From assembly GCA_964439215.1 (NCBI GenBank), contig CAYTNY010000002.1, forward strand, positions 1 through 56,533: a DNA stretch of 56,533 nt. Reading direction: 5' to 3'. The translations under genes were made by a program, and so were the position numbers. The notes beneath the pieces are model-generated. The model was not told the origin of the DNA. It did no database searches and worked only from the letters and a program-made list of their open reading frames with translations. Of this stretch, positions 34,204 to 41,557 are shown one piece after another; within the stretch, counting starts at the first letter, position 1; the number at the start of each line of letters is the position of its first letter. The stretch is from CAYTNY01 sp964439215 (lineage in GTDB: Bacteria > Oederibacteriota > PGYV01 > CAYTNY01).

Positions 34204-35564
34204 AAAAGCTCCTTTTCAATTATTTTTCTCATTTCATTTATATTTCCAGCTCCAAGAAGAAAGATAAAATCGCCTTTATTCACTGTTTTTTTCAGTCTGT
34301 CTGTTATTTTCTTTCCGCCTTTGTCATAATATACTTTTTTAAATCCTTTTGCCTTCATCAGGTCCGATATGAGCGATGAAGATACTCCCGGCATGGGTTT
34401 TTCTCTGGCCGGATAAATATCATCAAGAATAACACAATCTGCCGCTGAAAGAGCTTCGGCAAATTCTTTATACATCTGTTTTGTCCGTGAAAAAAGATGC
34501 GGCTGAAAAACGGCAATAACTTTCCCGCCGGCAACTTCTCTGCCCGCCTCAAGAACTTTTCTTATTTCCACCGGATGATGGGCATAATCATCAACTATTG
34601 TAAAATTCCGGTTTTTATAAACATTAAACCGTCTCTGCACATTTCTGAAATTTTTAAGTGCTTTTTTTATGACGTCCGGCTTTATTCCCGCGCCGTGTGC
34701 GATCGCGATCGCGCATAATGCGTTCATAACATTGTATTTCCCCGGGATATCAAGTTCAAAGGATCCAAACTTTGAACCTTTTTCATATATGTCAAATGTC
34801 TGCGTAAGGCCTGACATCTTCAAATCCGCGGCATACATGTCGTTTTTCTTTGAAAAACCATAAAGATAATGTCTTACAAAAACATCATCAAGTATGGAGC
34901 GGATATTTCTGTCATCGCCGTTCAGATATGCCATCCCATAAAAAGGTATTTTATTTATGAAATTAACAAAAGCCTCTTTAAGCGCGTCCATTTTTTTATA
35001 AAAATCCATATGGTCATTGTCAATATTTGTGACTCCCGCAATAACGGGATTCAGATGCAGAAACGAACCATAAGCTTCGCAGGCTTCCGCTATCACATAC
35101 CTGCCTTTCCCCGCCTTCGCGTGGACTCCTTTTGCTTTCACCACGCCTCCGACTATATATGTAGGGTCTTTTTTTGCCTCTTCAAAAATATTCGCCAGCA
35201 TTGATGTCGTTGTTGTTTTACCGTGAGAGCCGGCTATTGCTATTCCCGTTTTCAGCCTGAGAATCTCATCCAGCATAACAGCTCTGGGCAGAACCGGTAT
35301 TTTCATTTTTTTCGCTTCCAGTATTTCCGGATTTGTATCCGGTACCGCATTGGAATAAACAACAACATCGGCTTTCTTTACATTTTTTCCATTGTGTCCG
35401 TTATAAACGATTCCGCCGAGTCTTTTTATACGTCTTGTATTGGAACTGTTTTTTATGTCCGAACCTGATACCTTATAGCCCATATTTATAAATATTTCCG
35501 CAATACCGTTCATGCCGGCTCCGCCTATCCCTATAAAATGGATTCTTTTTATTTTCTCAGTCAT
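34200..35564 (-). CDS. murC: UDP-N-acetylmuramate--L-alanine ligase
   Basis: 454 residues. The first Mur ligase adds L-Ala. RIHFIGIGGAGMNGIAEI is the N-terminal nucleotide-sugar motif, AGSHGKTTTTSM the P-loop, EACEAYGSFLHLNP and NIDNDHMDFY the metal and substrate region, and DDYAHHPVEI the C-terminal hinge. It overlaps murG by eight bases and murB by four. GGAGAG precedes ATG 35564. Confidence 0.97.
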   Translation of the reverse strand: MTEKIKRIHFIGIGGAGMNGIAEIFINMGYKVSGSDIKNSSNTRRIKRLGGIVYNGHNGKNVKKADVVVYSNAVPDTNPEILEAKKMKIPVLPRAVMLDEILRLKTGIAIAGSHGKTTTTSMLANIFEEAKKDPTYIVGGVVKAKGVHAKAGKGRYVIAEACEAYGSFLHLNPVIAGVTNIDNDHMDFYKKMDALKEAFVNFINKIPFYGMAYLNGDDRNIRSILDDVFVRHYLYGFSKKNDMYAADLKMSGLTQTFDIYEKGSKFGSFELDIPGKYNVMNALCAIAIAHGAGIKPDVIKKALKNFRNVQRRFNVYKNRNFTIVDDYAHHPVEIRKVLEAGREVAGGKVIAVFQPHLFSRTKQMYKEFAEALSAADCVILDDIYPAREKPMPGVSSSLISDLMKAKGFKKVYYDKGGKKITDRLKKTVNKGDFIFLLGAGNINEMRKIIEKELL

Positions 35565-36648
35565 TTATTCTCTCCGTTATGATCCGGGCTATATTTTCCG
35601 CGCCGCCGGCTTTATATACCGCCCGTATGTTTTTTTTTATTTCTGAACCGGTTCTGCTGTTTAATATTTTTTTTAAAGCCTTCACAAATACTTCAGGCTC
35701 AAACTCGCTGTCTTTTACAACAACCGCGGCATTTGCGGCCCTGAATACATCCGCGTTTTTTTCCTGATGATTTCCGGCCGCATAAGGGTAGGGCACAAGT
35801 ATGGACGGAAGCTGCACCGCGGCAATCTCTGATAGCGTGGCGGCGCCTGCCCTCATGACACCCGCATCAGCGCACGAATATGCCTCTTCAGCATTCATAA
35901 TAAAGTCTTTCAGCTTAACCTTAACCCTTTTATTTTTTCCAAGGGCTTTCTTCAGACTTTCGTATTCCGCCTTTCCGCACATCCATAAAAGCTGGATATC
36001 CTTTATTTTTTCCAAAAGCGGCATTGAAGCGAGAACAGTTTTGTTTATATTAACGGCCGCTCTTGAACCCGGCATTATAAGCACTGTTTTCTTTGATAAA
36101 GAGAGCCCGAATTTTCCGCAGCTTTTTTTTCTGTTTCCTGTCCCTATGCCTTTTCTCACCGGATTCCCCGCCGCAAATGTTTTTCCGGCCGGAAACCATT
36201 TTTTTGTTTCTTCAAATCCCGTTGTAATAACAGAAGCCCTCTTTCCCAGGACTCTGTTAGCGAGCCCCGGATGCATATTAGGTTCATGTATCAGCGTTTT
36301 CTTTCCCATAAACTGCGCAGCCAAAACCACAGGAAAAGAAACAAAACCTCCCGTACCCGCCACAAAATCAGGATCAAAATCTTTTATATACGAACGCGCC
36401 CTGATAAATGCCTTTATATTGCCGGAGAAATTAATGATATTCCGAAAACTTATCTTTCTCACAAACGGATACGCCGCAATTCCTTTAAAAACATATCCAC
36501 GGTCCTTTATTATTCTCTTTTCCATACCATTTTCATTTCCTATAAAAAGCACCTCTGTCTTTTTGTTGTTTTTTTTCAGTTTCTCCGCAACAGCAACCGC
36601 GGGATATATATGTCCGCCTGTTCCGCCGCATGCAAAAATTATCTTCAT
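35557..36648 (-). CDS. murG: UDP-GlcNAc:lipid I GlcNAc transferase
   Basis: A 363-residue GT28 enzyme that makes lipid II at the inner face of the membrane. MKIIFACGGTGGHIYPAVAVA is the universal start, so ATG 36648 is chosen with GGAG seven bases upstream and an ATGA overlap with ftsW; an 18-codon upstream extension is not supported. AGTGGFVSFP, HEPNMHPGLANR, MPGSRAA, MRAGAATLSEIAA and PYPYAAGNHQEKNA are all present. Confidence 0.97.
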   Translation of the reverse strand: MKIIFACGGTGGHIYPAVAVAEKLKKNNKKTEVLFIGNENGMEKRIIKDRGYVFKGIAAYPFVRKISFRNIINFSGNIKAFIRARSYIKDFDPDFVAGTGGFVSFPVVLAAQFMGKKTLIHEPNMHPGLANRVLGKRASVITTGFEETKKWFPAGKTFAAGNPVRKGIGTGNRKKSCGKFGLSLSKKTVLIMPGSRAAVNINKTVLASMPLLEKIKDIQLLWMCGKAEYESLKKALGKNKRVKVKLKDFIMNAEEAYSCADAGVMRAGAATLSEIAAVQLPSILVPYPYAAGNHQEKNADVFRAANAAVVVKDSEFEPEVFVKALKKILNSRTGSEIKKNIRAVYKAGGAENIARIITERIND

Positions 36649-37748
36649 CGTCTTTCTCCAAATACCCGTTTCGCGGCTGACAGTAGTATTGCCGCGGCGC
36701 AAATGGAAACAACCAGCGAAGAACCTCCCGCACTGATAAAGGGAAGAGTTGTTCCCTTGGGAGGCAGGAGGGATGTTGCAACACCTATATTGACAAAAGC
36801 CTGAATAATAAACATCATGGTCACAGAACAGGCCAGAAATTTCAGAAATCTGTCAGACGCCGCATGAGCAATAGCAAATCCCCGCCACAAAATCACAAAA
36901 AACGCCGCCAGAATAAAAAACGCTCCAATTATGCCTGTTTCCTCGCCGATTATTGAAAAAATATAATCGGTGTGAGGCGTGGGGAGATAAAGAAATTTCT
37001 GCTGGCTGTGGGATATCCCAAGCCCGAATATCCCGCCGGACCCTATTGCAGTTAATGACTGGGCAGACTGCCATCCCGCGCCAAAATAATCCTTCCATGG
37101 ATCCAGATAAACAAATATTCTTTTAAGTCTATACGGCTGGCTTACAATAAGCCATGTAAAAATCCCAAGAAAAGCAGGTATGGAAATCAGCAGAAACTTT
37201 ACCGAAATACCCGATATAAAAAGCATAACAATAAAAAGCGCTGAAATTATGGCCATACCTCCAAAATCTCTCTGCAGTATAAGGCCCGCGCATAAAACAG
37301 CCGTAAAACCCGCGGCTCTTATAATTTTTTTCTGATCCTCCAGATTTTCGTCGGAAAAAACATACGCCAGCCATACAACATAAACAAGCTTTGCTATTTC
37401 AAAAGGCTGAAACGCAGGAAGAGCCCCCAATGTCAGCCACCTTGTTGCTCCTCCGGCTGTATTTCCCAGGCCCGGAAAATGCACCGCATATATCATAACA
37501 ATACTCACCGCAAGAGCTGCTGTCGCATACGGTTTTATCTTTTCCGGCCCGGTTTTAAAAAGTATTATTCCGAATATAATTCCTATAACCGCCCACATTA
37601 TCTGTTTTTTGAAAAAATAACCGGAATCGCCGTACCTGTCATACGCAATAACCGAACTGCTTGAATAAACCATTATCAATCCAAAAAGCAGCATCACAAC
37701 AAATACAAATAAAAGTTTATAATCAGTATTATCAAGATGTCTGTTCAT
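36645..37748 (-). CDS. ftsW: SEDS glycosyltransferase FtsW
   Basis: 367 residues with ten membrane helices. SEDS proteins polymerise septal peptidoglycan with a class B PBP. LIMVYSSSSVIAYDRYGDSGYFFKKQ in the first loop region, RDFGGMAII with the essential Asp/Arg area, HTDYIFSIIGEE, and the closing LPFISAGGSSLV are diagnostic. Position between murD and murG, with ftsI upstream, favours FtsW over RodA. AAGGCGG precedes ATG 37748, which lies inside the murD end. Confidence 0.96.
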   Translation of the reverse strand: MNRHLDNTDYKLLFVFVVMLLFGLIMVYSSSSVIAYDRYGDSGYFFKKQIMWAVIGIIFGIILFKTGPEKIKPYATAALAVSIVMIYAVHFPGLGNTAGGATRWLTLGALPAFQPFEIAKLVYVVWLAYVFSDENLEDQKKIIRAAGFTAVLCAGLILQRDFGGMAIISALFIVMLFISGISVKFLLISIPAFLGIFTWLIVSQPYRLKRIFVYLDPWKDYFGAGWQSAQSLTAIGSGGIFGLGISHSQQKFLYLPTPHTDYIFSIIGEETGIIGAFFILAAFFVILWRGFAIAHAASDRFLKFLACSVTMMFIIQAFVNIGVATSLLPPKGTTLPFISAGGSSLVVSICAAAILLSAAKRVFGERR

Positions 37749-39105
37749 TTTTTACCGCCTTAAGAACATTTTTTTTGAAAACATCGCCCCTGTGGCTGTA
37801 ATTTTTAAACATATCAAAACTGGCGCAGGCCGGCGAAAGAACAACTGATTCAACATCCGCATCAAGCCCGGCGTCCACTGCTTCAGCCATGGAAGAAACC
37901 CTGACAACCGGAATTTTATCAGAAAAAATATTTTCTATTTTAACCGCGTTTTCTCCAAGCGCTATAATAAGTTTTATATTTTCTCCGGCCGCGTCATAAA
38001 GGGGTCTGAAATCCGTTCCCTTTTCTCTGCCTCCCAGAATCAGCGCGGTATTCTTTCCGAATGAACTTACTGCTTTTACCGCCGCGTCTATATTTGTCGC
38101 CTTGGAATCATTATAAAAAGTTTTCCCTCCGGCAGTCCCTGCATATTCCATGCGGTGAGGCAGCCCGTTAAAATTCTTGATGGTTTTTTCCGTCATTTTA
38201 AGATCAAACTTCATTATGTCTGATATAATCAGACACGCTGTTATGTTCTCATAATTATGAGGCCCGCGGAGTTTAATATTTTCTGCTCCGAAAATTTCTT
38301 TTTCTTCGCCAAAAACATTTTTATAGAAAAAATTATTTTTCATATAATACCCGTCAGGAATTATATCCGATACCGAAAATAAAACTTTATTTGATTTTGA
38401 CATGGAAGACATTATATTTGTAAACCTGTCATTTGCATTAAGAATGAGATAATCATTGTCATTCTGATTGCGGAATATCCTGGCTTTTGCTTCGGCATAT
38501 TCCTGTATGCCCGCATACCTGTCAAGATGATCCTCTGTTATATTAAGTATAACCGCGATATAAGGTTTAAACTTCTTTATTGTTTCCAGCTGAAAACTTG
38601 ACACTTCAAGAATAATATATTCATATGTGCGGTCTTTCATCAATACATCACATAAGGGCGTTCCTATATTTCCGGCAAGCGCAGTTTTTTCACCGGTTTG
38701 CTGTGCTTTAAATATTTCATACATCAATGTTGCGGTTGTTGTTTTTCCGTTTGTTCCGGTAACCGCTATTATTTTCGCGTCCGTATAACCGCAGGCAAAT
38801 TCTATTTCTCCCACGATCTCTTTGCTGTGCCTTGCCGCCATGTCATACCAATCGCCGGCGGCGGGAATTCCCGGACTCATAATTATCACATCTGATTCCA
38901 GTATTGTTTCATTTGAATGCACACCGGTCTCAAGCACCACTCCGCGCCCTTCAAGCAAAAGCGCTTCTTCACTCAGTTTCTCTTTGGGCTTTATATCACT
39001 CAACGTTACCCCCGACGCTCCCAGCGCCAGGGCAAACTTTGCCGCAGAAACACCGCTCTTTCCCGCGCCGAGCACGAGCACTTTTTTTCCTTTTACCTGC
39101 GTCAT
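37732..39105 (-). CDS. murD: UDP-MurNAc-L-Ala--D-glutamate ligase
   Basis: 457 residues. It adds D-Glu. VLVLGAGKSGVSAAKFAL is the N-terminal Rossmann motif, VTGTNGKTTTATL the P-loop, LEVSSFQLE and NITEDHLDRY the metal and substrate motifs, and FYNDSKATNIDAA and LSPACASFDMFKNYSHRG the C-terminal domain. Normal length. GAGGTG precedes ATG 39105, four bases after mraY. Confidence 0.97.
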   Translation of the reverse strand: MTQVKGKKVLVLGAGKSGVSAAKFALALGASGVTLSDIKPKEKLSEEALLLEGRGVVLETGVHSNETILESDVIIMSPGIPAAGDWYDMAARHSKEIVGEIEFACGYTDAKIIAVTGTNGKTTTATLMYEIFKAQQTGEKTALAGNIGTPLCDVLMKDRTYEYIILEVSSFQLETIKKFKPYIAVILNITEDHLDRYAGIQEYAEAKARIFRNQNDNDYLILNANDRFTNIMSSMSKSNKVLFSVSDIIPDGYYMKNNFFYKNVFGEEKEIFGAENIKLRGPHNYENITACLIISDIMKFDLKMTEKTIKNFNGLPHRMEYAGTAGGKTFYNDSKATNIDAAVKAVSSFGKNTALILGGREKGTDFRPLYDAAGENIKLIIALGENAVKIENIFSDKIPVVRVSSMAEAVDAGLDADVESVVLSPACASFDMFKNYSHRGDVFKKNVLKAVKNEQTS

Positions 39106-39109
39106 TTCT

Positions 39110-40195
39110 TCACCTCAATTTTAAAGTACTGAGTGTAAACAGCAGAACTATTATCGCAACTATCCAGAAACGCATTATTATCTTCGGCTCCGATATCCCT
39201 TTCAGCTGATAATGATGATGAAGCGGCGCCATTTTAAAAATTCTTTTTTTGGTCATTTTATATGACGTAACCTGCAGAATAACCGATAATACCTCCACCA
39301 CAAATATCATTCCGACAATTAAAAGCAAAATTTCCTGCTTTATAAGTATGGCGATCGTTCCTATAACTCCTCCAAGCATAAGCGCACCCACATCACCCAT
39401 AAAAACCTGTGCGGGATAGGAATTAAACCATAAAAAACCAAGAAGCGCGCCCACAAAAGCGGCGCATACAACCGTCAGTTCACTGCTCTGCAGAATATGG
39501 GTTATAAGCAGATATTCGCTCATATTAACATTTCCTATTATATACGCCATTATGACAAGAGTTACAAAAACAAACAGCGATAAACCCGTAGCAAGACCGT
39601 CAAGGCCATCCGTAAGATTAACGGCATTTGACCATCCTGCTATGACCAATGCGGTAAAGATCACATACAGCCACATGGGAAGATAAAAAGGATCCTTTAT
39701 AAACGGTATATCAACATTTGTTATCCCTTCAATCTTTGTTCCTGAAAAATAAATAAAAACACCTATAACCGCAAAAGCCGACAAGAACTGCAGAGTGAGC
39801 TTTATTTTACCGGGCATCCCCCGCGTCCCCACTTTCAGTTTCATATAATCATCAATAAAACCTATTCCCGCAAACAGAACCGCCGCCATTATTACGATCC
39901 ATACATATGAATTATCAAATCTTCCCCAAAGCGCAATTGATATAATAAATGAAAAAAGAATCATTATTCCGCCCATTGTCGGCGTTCCCTGCTTTATCCT
40001 GTGTTTTTTCGGCCCCTCTTTTCTGATTACCTGATTGATCTTCATTTTTTTCAGTTTTTTTATCACAAAATCACCTATAATAAGAGTCAGTACAAAAGCT
40101 GTTATTGCCGCAAAAGCCGACCGCACGGTAATATACCTGAAAACATTTAAAACCGACATATATTCATACAACGGATAAATAACATGATAAAACAT
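39110..40195 (-). CDS. mraY: Phospho-MurNAc-pentapeptide transferase
   Basis: 361 residues, ten membrane helices. It links phospho-MurNAc-pentapeptide to undecaprenyl phosphate to give lipid I. Key motifs: GTPTMGGIMIL, GFIDDYMKL with the two Asp, NAVNLTDGLDGLATG, GDVGALMLGG and APLHHHYQLKG. ATG 40195 is taken, as GAGGTG lies four bases upstream; the TTG directly before it is less likely. 18 bases separate it from murF. Confidence 0.97.
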   Translation of the reverse strand: MFYHVIYPLYEYMSVLNVFRYITVRSAFAAITAFVLTLIIGDFVIKKLKKMKINQVIRKEGPKKHRIKQGTPTMGGIMILFSFIISIALWGRFDNSYVWIVIMAAVLFAGIGFIDDYMKLKVGTRGMPGKIKLTLQFLSAFAVIGVFIYFSGTKIEGITNVDIPFIKDPFYLPMWLYVIFTALVIAGWSNAVNLTDGLDGLATGLSLFVFVTLVIMAYIIGNVNMSEYLLITHILQSSELTVVCAAFVGALLGFLWFNSYPAQVFMGDVGALMLGGVIGTIAILIKQEILLLIVGMIFVVEVLSVILQVTSYKMTKKRIFKMAPLHHHYQLKGISEPKIIMRFWIVAIIVLLFTLSTLKLR

Positions 40196-40213
40196 CAAAC
40201 ACCTCTTCTTCTT

Positions 40214-41557
40214 TTATATTATTTCGTCCAGCTTATTTGCTCTGCTTGCTTTCAGAAACAGGGTATCGCCTTTTTTCATTTCATTCTTCAGTATTTTCTT
40301 TAACTTCATTTTGCTTGCAAATATCCGCACATCGCGGTTATCCGCTCCGGCGGTCTCTGCCAGAAAACCTTTCTTCACATAAAGCGCGTACTTCCCGAAA
40401 ATAAAAACTTTTTTCGGATTCAAAGACGCAAGCATCCGCCCCGCTTCAATATGAGCCTTTTCTGATCCTTTTCCCAGTTCAAGCATATCGCCCGTAACCG
40501 TTATTATATTTTTATATCCTTCATCCTTGATTGTTTCCACGGACGCTCTGAAAGAATCCGGATTTGCGTTGTAGGAATCATTTATGACTCTGATTCCGTC
40601 CGAAACTTTTTCATCAAACCGCATTGATCCCTTCATGCTGAATTTCTTCATTGCTTCTGCCGCGTCATTTAATCCGCATCCCAGTACTGAAGCGGCCGCC
40701 GCTGCCGCGGTTATGTTATAAACATTATGTATCCCTTTAAGCTTTGTTCTTATTTTCTTTTTTCTGCCTTTAAAGCATATATCAAACACCGTGTAACTTT
40801 TTTCTCTGCGTATATTTTTCGCGCGGAATATTCCTTTTTTTATTCCAAAACTTATGATTTTTCTGCCGGCGGTTTTTTCCGCGAAATAATCATAATATCT
40901 GTCATCTTTATTCAGCACCACAGCTCCGTTCTTTTTTATTCCGCTTATTATTTCCGCTTTTGCCGCAGCAATACCTTTTACGCCTCTAAAAAAACCCGCA
41001 TGAGCCCTTCCTACATTTGTTATAGCGGCTGTATCGGGTTTTATTATTCTGACCAGACGCGCAATCTCTCCTTTTCTGTTCATCCCGATCTCCGCAACAA
41101 ACACCTGATGCTTCCTTCTTAATCCGAATATTGTAAGAGGAAGCCCTGTATGATTGTTATAACTTCTTATATTTTTATGCACATAATATTTTTCCGCCAT
41201 TATAGCCGCCAGGATTTCCTTGGTGGTTGTCTTGCCGTTGCTTCCTGTTATTGCGGCTGTCTTCAGTTCCGGAAACTTGGAATAATAATATCCCGCCAGT
41301 TCCAGCAGTGCTTTTTTTGTATCCTTTACTTTCAGCATTCCCGGTGCGTCATACATTTCATTGATAATCACCGCTGCTTTTTTTTTCACGGCATTCTTAA
41401 TAAACTTGTGTCCGTCTGTGCTTTCGCCTTTAAGAGCAAAAAACACGCTTCCTTTAACCAGACTTCTGGTATCAATAGATATACCTTTCACACGGCTGTT
41501 CTTTCCTTTATACACTTTTGAAAAAAACTCATAAATTTCTTTAACAGTAAGCTCCAC
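40214..41557 (-). CDS. murF: UDP-MurNAc-tripeptide--D-Ala-D-Ala ligase
   Basis: 447 residues. The last cytoplasmic Mur ligase adds D-Ala-D-Ala. DTRSLVKGSVFFALKGE marks the N-terminal domain, AAITGSNGKTTTKEI the P-loop, VAEIGMNRKGEIARLV and TNVGRAHAGFF the centre, and NDSYNANPDSFRASVE the C-terminal domain. The start is GTG 41557 with AAGGG five bases before it, inside the end of the double murE gene (17-base overlap). Confidence 0.97.
   Translation of the reverse strand: MELTVKEIYEFFSKVYKGKNSRVKGISIDTRSLVKGSVFFALKGESTDGHKFIKNAVKKKAAVIINEMYDAPGMLKVKDTKKALLELAGYYYSKFPELKTAAITGSNGKTTTKEILAAIMAEKYYVHKNIRSYNNHTGLPLTIFGLRRKHQVFVAEIGMNRKGEIARLVRIIKPDTAAITNVGRAHAGFFRGVKGIAAAKAEIISGIKKNGAVVLNKDDRYYDYFAEKTAGRKIISFGIKKGIFRAKNIRREKSYTVFDICFKGRKKKIRTKLKGIHNVYNITAAAAAASVLGCGLNDAAEAMKKFSMKGSMRFDEKVSDGIRVINDSYNANPDSFRASVETIKDEGYKNIITVTGDMLELGKGSEKAHIEAGRMLASLNPKKVFIFGKYALYVKKGFLAETAGADNRDVRIFASKMKLKKILKNEMKKGDTLFLKASRANKLDEII

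Noticed and set aside
36649..36702. N-terminal extension of MurG
   Set aside because: It reaches into ftsW without a ribosome site; the MKIIFACGGTGGH start with an ATGA overlap is far better.
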